Of a stretch of 64,000 nucleotides of DNA, positions 25,828-34,160 are shown one piece after another. Position 1 is the stretch's first letter. Every line of letters begins with the position of its first letter. Both the position numbers and the translations under genes were made by a program. The DNA is taken from NCBI GenBank assembly GCA_023397505.1, contig JAEWUC010000002.1, positions 124,001-188,000 on the forward strand, in the 5' to 3' direction. The notes beneath the pieces are model-generated. The model had not been told where the DNA came from, ran no database searches, and saw only the letters and a list, made by a program, of their open reading frames with translations. The stretch is from Bacteroidota bacterium (lineage in GTDB: Bacteria > Bacteroidota > Ignavibacteria > Ignavibacteriales > Melioribacteraceae).

Positions 25828-28658
25828 CGGTAAAATTACAACCAATTGGAAATTTGGGATATAAAATGTTTGTCCTAGTATTGTTGCTAACAATCATAAT
25901 GACCGGACAAACTTTATCTCAACAAAGCAGGGGAAGTATAAGAGGTTTGGTCCGCGATGAAGTAACACGCGAACCGTTAATCGGTGCAAATGTATTTATT
26001 CAAGAAATAAATGCAGGTGCAGCTACAGATGTTGATGGAAGATTTTTAATTGAGGGAGTGCCTGTTGGTACGCATGTTGTCCTAGTAAGATTTATAGGAT
26101 ACAGGCAAACTTCAAGTGAAGTTATTGTTAGAGCAAACAGTACAACGGAAGTAAATTTCTCACTTCAGGCAAGCGCCGTACAACTTAACGAATTAGTTGT
26201 AACCGGGCAAGGCGTAGCAACCGAAAGAAGAAAACTAACTTCTACTGTTGAATCGATTAAAACCGATGATATTAAAATTGCGCCTGTTGAATCGGTAGAT
26301 CAACTATTACAGGGCAGAGTACCGGGTATGGTGGCATTTAATTCCTCGGGTATGCCTGGAACTGCCGGAAGAATTGCAGCAAGAGGATTGAAAAGTGCGT
26401 TAACCAATGCAACTCCAGTCGTTTATGTTGATAACGTTCGCGTTGATAATCAAGATGCATTTAGATTAGCGCTTGATACCGGCGGCGCTGAATCATCTTC
26501 TCTTGCAGATCTTGTTGTTGGTGAAATCGACCGCATAGAAGTTATTAAAGGCGGTGCTGCATCAACATTATTCGGTTCCGAAGCTGCAAACGGCGTTATC
26601 CAAATTTTTACAAAGAAAGGTATGCCGGGAGCTGCAAGATGGAATGTAAACGTTACAAGCGGTTATGATATTCCCAATACTAAATTCGTTACTGAACAAT
26701 ATGTAAAAGATAAAGTATTTCAGGACGGGTTTTATCAAAGTTACAGCATAAATACCTCAGGCGGCGATAAAGCTTTTACTTATAATGTAGGCGGAAAAGT
26801 TTTTATGAACGATGGAATTATAGTTGAAAACGTTTCGCGGGCAAAAAGTTATAATTTCAACGGCGGCTTAAGAACATTACTTTCCGATGTTTCAACGTTG
26901 GAATTATCAACAAGTTATACGAAAACACAATACCGTAGAACAGACAACAACAATTTACCGACTGCTCCCTACGGCGGATTTGATGATGGCAGCAGAAGCG
27001 ATATATGGGGTTATGATGATGCGGCACGCGACGCTGACTTGGAATTGATGCTTACAAATAAAGTTAACGATGATGTAGATCGTTTTAGAACAGCCCTTAA
27101 TTTCGATTACAAACCGATAGAAAATTTTAATAATAAATTTACTTTCGGTTTAGATTTTAGAAAGAACGAGGAAAGACAATTCGTTCCTAAAAAATCCGGT
27201 ACATTCTTTAGCACTGAAAACGGATTCCTTTATAGAGCAGACCGTGAATATTTATCTGTTACACTTGCTTATGCCGGTTCTTATGTATTACCAAAACTTG
27301 GACCGGTAACTCAAACAATCGCTTTCGGTGCACAGGGATTTAGAGTTGAAGATAGAGAATCTGCAGCACAAGGTGAAGACTTTGCAATTCCAGGCACAGA
27401 AGATTTCGATAATGCTTCCAGAATTGACGCACAGGAAAGTAACAGACAATTATTCAGCGGCGGTATTTATATTGCCGATCAAATTGGTTTATTCGATAAA
27501 GTATTTATCGATCTTGGAATACGAGCCGATGGCAACTCAACATTCGGCGAGAACATTGGATTGCAATATTATCCAAAAGCAGGTATTGCATATAATATTT
27601 CAGAAGAATCATACTTTCCAGAATTTTTAAGAGCGGCTATAAGCACATTAAAACTTCGTTCATCATGGGGACAAACAGGAAATTTCCCGCCGCCGTTCAC
27701 ACGCGATAGAACTTATGCGGCTAATTCTTATTTAGATCAATCCGGACTTGGGTTTAGTAACCCCGGCAACGATGATTTGAAACCAGAAAAAACCACATCA
27801 ATCGATGCCGGTTTTGATATGGGTCTATTTGATGATAGGGTATCAATCGAATTTAATTATTTCGATCAATTGACCAAAGAAGCATTGTTCTTGGTTCCAA
27901 ACGACCCGGCTTCCGGTTTCGGTTTACAATATAAAAACGTTGGAGAAATTTCCAATAAAGGAATTGAATTGGCTATCTATGCCCAATTCCTGCAAATGGA
28001 AAATTTAGTAGCCAACGCTCGTTTTAGTATTTCTACACTTACAAATAAAGTTGAAAGTCTCGGCGGATCGGCTCCGTTTGATTTATCTTCATATACATTC
28101 CTGCCAAGAAGAGTTGAAGAAGGCCATCCTCTTGGAGTATTTAGGGTAAATGTTCCAATTCAAAATGCAGATGGAACATACACAGGTACATACGAAACAA
28201 AACTAATTGGAACGCCTATGCCTAAACAATCCGGTACTTTTTCACTTAATCTAACATTGTTCAAAGATATTTATATATCCGGCTTAATGGAATTTGCATT
28301 TGGTCATCAAATTGTAAACCTTAAAAAAACTCTAAGATATTTTAATAGCACTGAAGATGCTGCCGATGCAGTACCAGAAGGATACTCGTTTGAAAGTGCA
28401 TCGAGTGTTTGGCTTGAAGATGCAGATTGGATAAAGATTAGGGAAATTACTCTAAGTTACCGTGTACCCGGTGAATTTTTCCACGGATTAACAGTATCAG
28501 CAAGCATAAGAAATGTTGCCGAGTTCGGTATCAAAACATCTATGTTGGATCCTGAGTTAAACAGTTTCCAATCCGGACAAGCAAACACCGGCGGCTACGG
28601 ATATCTTGATATTTCGGCACCGCGCCAGTTAAGATTTGGATTGACTTACAACTTTTAA
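25824..28658 (+). CDS. SusC/RagA-family TonB-linked outer-membrane protein
   Basis: A 944-residue SusC-type transporter. It has an N-terminal signal region (about 1-36, ending TLSQ), a carboxypeptidase-regulatory-like domain (about 37-120, SIRGLVRDEVTREPLIGANVFI), the SusC plug (about 135-255, with LLQGRVPGMVAFNSSGMPG and IEVIKGGAASTLFGSEAANG) and a beta-barrel ending LRFGLTYNF. SusC forms the channel and SusD, encoded next, the lid of a glycan importer driven by TonB. An alternative ATG at 25866 would give a shorter signal peptide, but the G-rich site before 25824 and the overlap with the upstream short frame favour 25824. The substrate is probably an oligosaccharide, perhaps cello-oligosaccharide from context. 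Confidence 0.92.
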   Translation: MTVKLQPIGNLGYKMFVLVLLLTIIMTGQTLSQQSRGSIRGLVRDEVTREPLIGANVFIQEINAGAATDVDGRFLIEGVPVGTHVVLVRFIGYRQTSSEVIVRANSTTEVNFSLQASAVQLNELVVTGQGVATERRKLTSTVESIKTDDIKIAPVESVDQLLQGRVPGMVAFNSSGMPGTAGRIAARGLKSALTNATPVVYVDNVRVDNQDAFRLALDTGGAESSSLADLVVGEIDRIEVIKGGAASTLFGSEAANGVIQIFTKKGMPGAARWNVNVTSGYDIPNTKFVTEQYVKDKVFQDGFYQSYSINTSGGDKAFTYNVGGKVFMNDGIIVENVSRAKSYNFNGGLRTLLSDVSTLELSTSYTKTQYRRTDNNNLPTAPYGGFDDGSRSDIWGYDDAARDADLELMLTNKVNDDVDRFRTALNFDYKPIENFNNKFTFGLDFRKNEERQFVPKKSGTFFSTENGFLYRADREYLSVTLAYAGSYVLPKLGPVTQTIAFGAQGFRVEDRESAAQGEDFAIPGTEDFDNASRIDAQESNRQLFSGGIYIADQIGLFDKVFIDLGIRADGNSTFGENIGLQYYPKAGIAYNISEESYFPEFLRAAISTLKLRSSWGQTGNFPPPFTRDRTYAANSYLDQSGLGFSNPGNDDLKPEKTTSIDAGFDMGLFDDRVSIEFNYFDQLTKEALFLVPNDPASGFGLQYKNVGEISNKGIELAIYAQFLQMENLVANARFSISTLTNKVESLGGSAPFDLSSYTFLPRRVEEGHPLGVFRVNVPIQNADGTYTGTYETKLIGTPMPKQSGTFSLNLTLFKDIYISGLMEFAFGHQIVNLKKTLRYFNSTEDAADAVPEGYSFESASSVWLEDADWIKIREITLSYRVPGEFFHGLTVSASIRNVAEFGIKTSMLDPELNSFQSGQANTGGYGYLDISAPRQLRFGLTYNF

Positions 28659-28685
28659 TAAACAAGAAAAATTTTAGGAGCAAAA

Positions 28686-30110
28686 ATGAAATTATTACTA
28701 AATATAAAATTGGCATTCATCTTTACGATTGTGATGCTCCTTTATACAGGCTGCGACTTGATTGATCCTACTGAGGTTGAAAATCCTGCTATCACTCAGG
28801 AGAAATTATTTCAAGATGCAACCGGTGGAGCTAAACCGTTAATAACGGGTCTTGAATTTGCATTTGCGGATGCTGTTAATAGATCAACTTATTTTTTGGA
28901 AGTTGTTTCGGATAACTATATTAATGCATCAACTTATATCTCAACACAGCTTGATAATCCAAGATTAATTACCCCAAATGATCAATATCTCGGAGATGCG
29001 CGCGAGATTTATTTTAAATACCAAACCTTGCATGCTTTATCTGAATTCGGATTAAATACAGTTCTGCCAAAAGATGCTGAAGCAACAGATGAAGATATCG
29101 CCATCACCAAATTTTACAAGGGTATGGCAATATTATTACTTTGTGAAAATTTCCAGGCCTTCCCCCTTGAAGAAGGCGGACAAATGATTCGTTCGGAAGT
29201 TGCTATTAAAACGGCAATCGATGCATTTAATCAATCCTTAACACTTCATTCCGCCGGCGATCATGCAATTAATGTAAAACTTGCACTAGCTCGCGCATAT
29301 CGTTTAGATGGTAATAAAACAGCTTCGGTTCAAGCTGCAAATGATGCAATTACAATGAGTGCAGATTATGTCTTTTATGCTAATTACGATCCCGTAAACT
29401 TACCAAATAGAACAACATTATTTATTGTAACACGTTCGCAGCAGGATATGCAACCGTTGCCGCGTTTAGATTTTCTTGATCCGAAATATTCTGCAGTCGA
29501 CGGAAGCGACCCGATCCCTGTTCTTAAAACAGAAGAGGCATATTTAATTTTAGCGGAAGCAGCTTTATCTAACGGAAGCATTAACGAAGCTAAAACAGCT
29601 ATGATTAATGCAGTGAATCTTGTCGCTTCGCGTCAAACCAGAACAATCACGGATGGTGATAGAAGACGCAACCGCCCTAGTAATAATAGTTACTCGGTTA
29701 AAGCTGATGCCGGATCACCGGCTGTAGCTGGACTAATTTTCAAACGTGAAGGCGCTACAGTTACAAATTATCCTGTTTCTGGTACAAGTGTAACCGAGCA
29801 ACAAATTAATGCATTGAATACTTCGGATGAATTGTTACATACTTTGTATCTAATGCGTCAGGAAATATTTTTTACCGAAGGAAGAAGGATGAGTGACTTG
29901 GGAATCCGCCTTCCGGTTATGGGAAGACAAATTGATGCCAACCCGAATGTTAACCAGGGTGATTACGGTACGGTTGTATTTGTTCCTAATTATATTCCAC
30001 AAGGAAATGAAATAGATCAGTTTTCAATTAGTGCCGATGTTGTAACAATTTTACACGATATGAATAAAGTATTGATGCAAAATAAAGCGACTGTTTCGCC
30101 GTTCTTTTAA
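28686..30110 (+). CDS. SusD/RagB-family glycan-binding lipoprotein
   Basis: A 474-residue SusD-type lipoprotein. The signal peptide ends in the lipobox YTGC, with Cys23 as the lipidated residue. Helical TPR-like parts follow, including the region around KTEEAYLILAEAALSNG, a stretch commonly seen in SusD proteins. The C-terminal half has LLHTLYLMRQEIFFTEGRRMSDLGIR, also typical of the family. SusD binds the glycan at the cell surface and passes it to SusC. It begins 27 bases after susC with an AGGAG site and ends the operon before the terminator at 30274. It is shorter than many SusD proteins (about 500-550 residues). Confidence 0.88.
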   Translation: MKLLLNIKLAFIFTIVMLLYTGCDLIDPTEVENPAITQEKLFQDATGGAKPLITGLEFAFADAVNRSTYFLEVVSDNYINASTYISTQLDNPRLITPNDQYLGDAREIYFKYQTLHALSEFGLNTVLPKDAEATDEDIAITKFYKGMAILLLCENFQAFPLEEGGQMIRSEVAIKTAIDAFNQSLTLHSAGDHAINVKLALARAYRLDGNKTASVQAANDAITMSADYVFYANYDPVNLPNRTTLFIVTRSQQDMQPLPRLDFLDPKYSAVDGSDPIPVLKTEEAYLILAEAALSNGSINEAKTAMINAVNLVASRQTRTITDGDRRRNRPSNNSYSVKADAGSPAVAGLIFKREGATVTNYPVSGTSVTEQQINALNTSDELLHTLYLMRQEIFFTEGRRMSDLGIRLPVMGRQIDANPNVNQGDYGTVVFVPNYIPQGNEIDQFSISADVVTILHDMNKVLMQNKATVSPFF

Positions 30111-30202
30111 TAGAAGAAGTTAGTCCTTCAGAAGCGAAAAGATGAAGCATATATTTTTCTAAGGACAACTAATTAAAAGAAAAATCGTCTAAACATTTAG
30201 CC

Positions 30203-30267
30203 GAGGCAAGCTATAGGGGGCTTAAAGGGGGCCCCGATCTTTCGATGCATATCTATAAATTTGCCTC
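30203..30267 (+). other. possible structured RNA in the susD 3' region
   Basis: GAGGCAA (30203-30209) pairs with TTGCCTC (30261-30267) around a centre containing the palindrome GGGGCCCC (30228-30235), the most GC-rich spot nearby. The terminator follows after 6 bases. It could be the 3' tail of the susCD mRNA or a small RNA ending at that terminator. No known RNA family is recognised. Confidence 0.3.
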
Positions 30268-30273
30268 TTTCTT

Positions 30274-30308
30274 AAAAAAGCTCCGGGGTTGAGACCGGAG
30301 CTTTTTTT
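30274..30308 (+). terminator. strong rho-independent terminator after susD
   Basis: A 13-bp stem (30274-30286 with 30295-30307), an 8-base loop and a run of seven T (30302-30308). It ends the susCD transcript. Confidence 0.92.
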
Positions 30309-30386
30309 GTTTTGAATCATGCCGATTAATTTATTAAACCGTATTTTTCACCAAGATTTTTTCCACTCTATTTTAAAGGGCTTAAT

Positions 30387-31334
30387 ATGAAGACTAGGCA
30401 ACTAGGTAAAAATGGGCCTGTATTAACAATTCTTGGATTTGGCGCATGGGCTATTGGCGGGCCATGGCAGTGGGGCTGGGGAAAAGTTGATGATAAACAA
30501 TCAATAGATGCAATACATTCAGCAATTAATAACGGAATTAATTGGGTTGATACCGCGGCTTCTTATGGTTTTGGTCATTCCGAAGAGATTGTAGGAAAAG
30601 CAATAAATGGAATTCGTGAAAAAGTATTTGTTGCAACAAAGTGTGGACTTGTTAATGACGGAAGAGGTAATGCAGTTTTCAACAGTGACCCGAAAAATAT
30701 ACGTAAAGAAGTTGAAGAAAGTCTGCGTAGATTTAACACAGAATATATTGATCTTTATCAAATACATTGGCCTGATCCTAAAACTGAAATTGAAAAATCA
30801 TGGGAAATGATGGCGCAGTTAAAAGCTGAGGGAAAAATTAAATATATTGGTGTAAGTAATTATAAAGTTGAACACTTAGAAAGATGTATGAAGATTGAAC
30901 ATGTTCAGTCTTTACAACCGCCGTATAGTATGTTGGTACGAGACTATGAAAAAGAAGTCTTTCCATATTGTAAACAAAATGGAATAGGAGTTGTAGTTTA
31001 CAGTCCGATGCAGGCCGGTTTGCTAACTGGAAAATTTGATATTAATAAAGTAGCTGATGACGACTGGAGACGAAAGAATAAAATGTTTCAAGAACCATAT
31101 TTAACAAAAGCATTAAAATTTGTCGATACATTAAAACCAATGGCAGAAAAATACAACCATACAGTTGGTAATGTAGCACTTTCATGGGCATTGAGTAATG
31201 CGGCTGTAACTTCTGCAATAGTTGGTGCGAGAAATGAGATCCAGGTGCAAGAAAACTTAAATGCAGCAGATTTAGTATTGAATACCGACGATATTTCTGT
31301 TATCAATAAAATATTAGTAGAAATGGGATTATAA
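30387..31334 (+). CDS. aldo/keto reductase
   Basis: A 315-residue NAD(P)H-dependent aldo/keto reductase. The catalytic tetrad is visible: Asp in NWVDTAASYG, Tyr in the same motif, Lys in FVATKCG and His in YQIHWPD. The C-terminal part has the cofactor-binding pattern (VTSAIVGARNEIQVQENLNA). These enzymes reduce aldehydes and ketones, including sugar aldehydes, in the cytoplasm; the exact substrate is not readable. It starts 79 bases after the susCD terminator and stands alone. The ATG is chosen because the family's N-terminal pattern (LGKNGPVLTILGFGAWAIGG) begins right there. Confidence 0.92.
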   Translation: MKTRQLGKNGPVLTILGFGAWAIGGPWQWGWGKVDDKQSIDAIHSAINNGINWVDTAASYGFGHSEEIVGKAINGIREKVFVATKCGLVNDGRGNAVFNSDPKNIRKEVEESLRRFNTEYIDLYQIHWPDPKTEIEKSWEMMAQLKAEGKIKYIGVSNYKVEHLERCMKIEHVQSLQPPYSMLVRDYEKEVFPYCKQNGIGVVVYSPMQAGLLTGKFDINKVADDDWRRKNKMFQEPYLTKALKFVDTLKPMAEKYNHTVGNVALSWALSNAAVTSAIVGARNEIQVQENLNAADLVLNTDDISVINKILVEMGL

Positions 31335-31399
31335 AATTATTCATTTACGATTGTATTATAGATAAAAATCTAATTCATAATTCTAAAAGTGAGGTAGCT

Positions 31400-32122
31400 A
31401 TGAAAAAAGTAATAATGTTTATGATGATGTTATTTGTTGTTTCAACTATTTCTGCTCAAACACAAAGCGGTGGTTTTTTCTTTGACAAATCAGCCCCGGG
31501 TTATAATCTTGATAAAAATTCAGGAATGCGCTTTGTTGAAAAAGAAATCAACTTCCCGATCCCGTTTGAAACAAAACCAATTGTTTATGTTACTGTTTCG
31601 GTGCTTGATGCAATCAGCAATTCTCAAATTCGATATTCGGTTGAACCCAAAGGTGTTTCCCGCGACGGCTTTGTTGTTAAAATAAGTACATGGGGCGATA
31701 CTCAAATAAATGGTATAGGCGGAATGTGGTTCGCCCAAGCAGAAAAACTTGAAATTAAAAAGGAAGAAATTAAAGTCGGTGAAACCTTCCAGCTTAACAA
31801 CGTTTTATTCGAATTCAACAAATGGGATTTGTTACCGGAATCTTTCGAAGAATTAAATATCGTAGTGAAATTATTAACAGATAATCCCAAGGTTGAAATA
31901 GAAGTATCCGGACATACAGATAATATCGGTTCGGAAAAATATAATTTGGAATTGTCCGATAAAAGAGCTGCATCGGTTAAAAATTATTTAGTATCAAAAG
32001 GAATTGATGCAAAAAGAATTACTTCCAAAGGTTACGGTAAATCAAAACCGATTGCTGAAAATACAACTGAACTCGGAAGAGAACAAAACAGAAGAGTAGA
32101 ATTTACAATTACTAAAAATTAA
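31400..32122 (+). CDS. H-type lectin domain fused to an OmpA-like peptidoglycan-binding domain
   Basis: A 240-residue envelope protein. Residues 1-19 form a signal peptide (ending TISAQ). Residues about 35-115 resemble an H-type lectin domain (sugar-binding fold of discoidin C-termini): 'PIVYVTVSVLDA' followed by 'GFVVKISTWGDTQINGIGGMWFAQ'. Residues about 130-240 are an OmpA C-terminal domain with the peptidoglycan-binding signature (FEFNKWDLLPES, SGHTDNIGSEKYNLELSDKRAASVKNYL, GREQNRRVEF). It may tether the cell wall to a glycan. The lectin-OmpA order is unusual as far as I know. A GAGG site precedes the ATG, and a 13-bp inverted repeat (32130-32142 with 32158-32170) follows the stop. Confidence 0.8.
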   Translation: MKKVIMFMMMLFVVSTISAQTQSGGFFFDKSAPGYNLDKNSGMRFVEKEINFPIPFETKPIVYVTVSVLDAISNSQIRYSVEPKGVSRDGFVVKISTWGDTQINGIGGMWFAQAEKLEIKKEEIKVGETFQLNNVLFEFNKWDLLPESFEELNIVVKLLTDNPKVEIEVSGHTDNIGSEKYNLELSDKRAASVKNYLVSKGIDAKRITSKGYGKSKPIAENTTELGREQNRRVEFTITKN

Positions 32123-32124
32123 AG

Positions 32125-32156
32125 TTGATTGTTTATTTCATCTCAAGCTATTTTTG
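32125..32156 (+). promoter_or_regulatory. predicted promoter of tRNA-Glu
   Basis: TTGA (32125-32128), a 20-base spacer and TATTTTTG (32149-32156), a full match to TAnnTTTG, ending 16 bases before the tRNA. A 13-bp inverted repeat (32130-32142 with 32158-32170) overlaps it and may fold at the end of the ompA-type mRNA. Confidence 0.6.
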
Positions 32157-32172
32157 TGATGAAATAAACACG

Positions 32173-32245
32173 GCGCGTTCGTCTAGTGGTCCAGGACGCC
32201 GCCCTCTCAAGGCGGAGATCACGGGTTCGACCCCCGTACGCGCTA
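32173..32245 (+). tRNA. tRNA-Glu (anticodon CTC)
   Basis: A 73-base cloverleaf. The acceptor GGCGCGT (32173-32179) pairs with ACGCGCT (32238-32244) with a G-U at the first pair, and the discriminator is A32245. The anticodon stem CCGCC/GGCGG holds loop CTCTCAA with anticodon CTC. The T stem ACGGG/CCCGT holds TTCGACC. The TCGTCTAG D-arm start is typical of tRNA-Glu. The 3' CCA is not encoded. The G1-U72 wobble is unusual. Confidence 0.93.
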
Positions 32246-32263
32246 CAATTTAATATTCTTAGT

Positions 32264-32321
32264 GGAGATCACGGGTTCTCCCGAAGGGATTCCTTCGGAA
32301 GACCCCCGTACGCGCTACAAT
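32264..32321 (+). repeat. copy of the tRNA-Glu 3' part with a 22-base hairpin inserted in the T-loop
   Basis: GGAGATCACGGGTTC (32264-32278) repeats 32214-32228, and the 21 bases 32301-32321 repeat 32229-32249, which includes the tRNA end and 4 bases beyond. Between them, exactly inside the T-loop, 22 bases (32279-32300) are inserted. They form a 7-bp perfect hairpin (CCGAAGG 32281-32287, loop GATT, CCTTCGG 32292-32298). The 5' half of the tRNA is missing, so it is no working tRNA. Confidence 0.85.
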
Positions 32322-32402
32322 ATTTTAAACAGACAGATTTATTAATTGAAGAGAAGCATTTCCCTTTTTTCGACTTAAGATTTGTACATAAATTGAAAGA
32401 AT

Positions 32403-32738
32403 ATGAGCCGATTCGAAAAACATATTTTTATATGTGAGAATAAAAGGGAAGAAGGGCATCCGCGGGGATGCTGTATTGATAAAGGATCTTCAGAAATAAC
32501 CGAACAATTCAAAAAAAGATTAAAAGAGCTCGGTTTGAATTCCAAGGTTAGAGCTAATAAATCCGGTTGTTTAGATGCATGCGAGTATGGTCCTGTAGCT
32601 GTAGTTTACCCTGAACAAATTTGGTACGGAAATATCTCAAAAGAAAATGTTGAAGAAATTATTCAAGAGCATATAATTAACAATAAGCCGGTTAAACATT
32701 TACTGATCACTGACAAAAGATTTTTAATTGAAGCCTGA
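32403..32738 (+). CDS. (2Fe-2S) ferredoxin, thioredoxin-like fold
   Basis: A 111-residue protein of the thioredoxin-like [2Fe-2S] ferredoxin group (as in Aquifex ferredoxin and the NuoE domain). The cluster cysteines appear as Cys11, Cys23 or Cys24, Cys56 and Cys60, in the patterns HIFICEN, GCCIDKG and SGCLDACEYGP. The following VYPEQIWYGNIS segment is typical. It carries electrons in the cytoplasm; the partner is unknown. Its 3' end overlaps the endonuclease III frame by 11 bases, so the two are probably translated together; the next enzyme has an iron-sulfur cluster too, though of another type. Confidence 0.87.
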   Translation: MSRFEKHIFICENKREEGHPRGCCIDKGSSEITEQFKKRLKELGLNSKVRANKSGCLDACEYGPVAVVYPEQIWYGNISKENVEEIIQEHIINNKPVKHLLITDKRFLIEA

Positions 32739-33396
32739 TACAAAAGAAAAATCATTCGCAAAAAAAATATTTGATATTCTAAGCAAGGAATATCCGGCGG
32801 TAAAACCCGCATTGGAGTATTCATCCGCGTTCGAGCTTTTAATTTCAACAATACTTTCCGCGCAGTGTACGGATGAACGAGTAAACATTGTTACTAAAAC
32901 TCTTTTTAAAAAATATAGAAAACCTCAAGACTATATTAACGTTCCTCAAACCGAACTTGAGAAAGATATTTTTTCAACCGGATTTTACAGGCAAAAAGCA
33001 AAAAGTATTCAGAAGTGCTGCAAGGAATTAATTGAAAAGCACAACGGCAAAGTTCCTCGTGATTTTGATGAACTTGTAAAATTAAGCGGAGTAGGAAGAA
33101 AGACTGCATCGGTTGTTGCCGGAAATGCTTTCGGAATTCCGGCAATTGCAGTAGATACTCATGTAAAACGGCTTTCTAATTTGCTTGGCTTTATAAAATC
33201 CGATGATCCTGAAAAAATTGAATTTAGATTAAAGGAACTTTTGCCGGAAAATTATTGGATAAATTCTTCGCATTGGCTTGCTACGCACGGAAGAAATGTA
33301 TGTTTTGCACGAAAACCTCAATGCGGAAAATGTGTATTGGCTAAATTGTGTCCGTCGTTTTTACCTGACGCGAAGAAAATCGGAGAGATAAAATGA
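32728..33396 (+). CDS. nth: endonuclease III
   Basis: A 222-residue base-excision repair glycosylase/AP lyase that removes oxidised pyrimidines. Motifs: the helix-hairpin-helix LSGVGRKTASVVAGNAFG containing the catalytic Lys, the catalytic Asp in AVDTHVKRL, and the [4Fe-4S] loop C-X6-C-X2-C-X5-C in CFARKPQCGKCVLAKLC. The start used is TTG at 32728, which overlaps the ferredoxin gene; no in-frame ATG lies nearby, and the N-terminal pattern (KKIFDILSKEYPAVKPALEY) needs an upstream start. The next gene starts with ATGA overlapping the stop, so translation is coupled. Confidence 0.93.
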   Translation: MKPDTKEKSFAKKIFDILSKEYPAVKPALEYSSAFELLISTILSAQCTDERVNIVTKTLFKKYRKPQDYINVPQTELEKDIFSTGFYRQKAKSIQKCCKELIEKHNGKVPRDFDELVKLSGVGRKTASVVAGNAFGIPAIAVDTHVKRLSNLLGFIKSDDPEKIEFRLKELLPENYWINSSHWLATHGRNVCFARKPQCGKCVLAKLCPSFLPDAKKIGEIK

Positions 33397-33962
33397 GCAT
33401 GGATTTTATGCGGGATAGAAATTTTTGTTTATCAATTTTACAAGAATATACAAAGAGCGATAGCTTATTAAAACATGCTTTTGCAGTTGAAACTTGTGTT
33501 CGTGCATACGCTGAGAAATTTAATGAAGATGTAGAATACTGGGGAAACATTGCCTTACTTCATGATTTCGATTACGAAATGTTCCCCACAGCGGAGGAGC
33601 ATCCATTCAAAGGTTCAGAAATTTTGAAAGAGAAAGGATTTGATGAAGAATTTAGAAATGCAATTCTATCGCATGCGGATTATTCGGGTGTTCCTAGAAA
33701 CTCGCAAGTCGCAAAAATCCTTTTTGCATGTGATGAGCTTGCCGGATTTATAACTGCCGTTGCATATGTTCGACCCAGTAAATCTATAGATGAAGTAGGA
33801 GTTAAATCTGTTCGTAAAAAAATAAAGGACAAAGCTTTTGCCCGCGCCGTAAATCGCGAAGATATTGTTAAAGGTGCTGAAGAATTGCAAATAGAACTAG
33901 ACGAACATATTCAATTTTGTATCGAAGCAATGAAGCGCAACAAACTGTTACTCGGTCTTTGA
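33393..33962 (+). CDS. HD-domain hydrolase
   Basis: A 189-residue HD-superfamily protein (HDIG-like predicted hydrolase). It has the His of LKHAFAVE, the His-Asp pair of ALLHDFDYE, and a later His in LSHADYSG, which would hold a metal ion. Members cleave phosphate esters or nucleotides; the substrate is not readable. The ATG overlaps the nth stop codon (ATGA), so it is coupled to nth. A second in-frame ATG two codons later is also possible. Similar proteins are common in bacteria with no settled role. Confidence 0.75.
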   Translation: MSMDFMRDRNFCLSILQEYTKSDSLLKHAFAVETCVRAYAEKFNEDVEYWGNIALLHDFDYEMFPTAEEHPFKGSEILKEKGFDEEFRNAILSHADYSGVPRNSQVAKILFACDELAGFITAVAYVRPSKSIDEVGVKSVRKKIKDKAFARAVNREDIVKGAEELQIELDEHIQFCIEAMKRNKLLLGL

Positions 33963-34025
33963 ACCTAAGGACTTTTATACGGATTCTCGCTTAAATAATT
34001 TTAAAGTTGACATATTTAAATTGAC

Positions 34026-34057
34026 TTGACAAGTATTTGTTAACTTACCTAACTTTA
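34026..34057 (+). promoter_or_regulatory. possible promoter of the porU operon
   Basis: TTGA (34026-34029), a 20-base spacer, then TAACTTTA (34050-34057), 103 bases before the porU ATG. It has the local TTGA-N19/20-TAnnTTT form with A as the last base. Confidence 0.4.
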
Positions 34058-34160
34058 CGCCCAGAAAATGGAGAAGTTATATAGAGAATTTGTATACTGC
34101 TTTTAATTAGAACTTAGTATTATTTTTCGTTAACAAGTTTAAACAATTTAAGAAGCTCTA

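Noticed and set aside
25609..25893. Minus-strand frame across the susC leader
   Set aside because: It exists because the leader is nearly palindromic; it overlaps the susC start and has no ribosome site.
32186..32437. Plus-strand reading frame of 83 codons
   Set aside because: It runs through tRNA-Glu, the tRNA copy and the gap before the ferredoxin gene; the product has no domain and comes from tRNA sequence.
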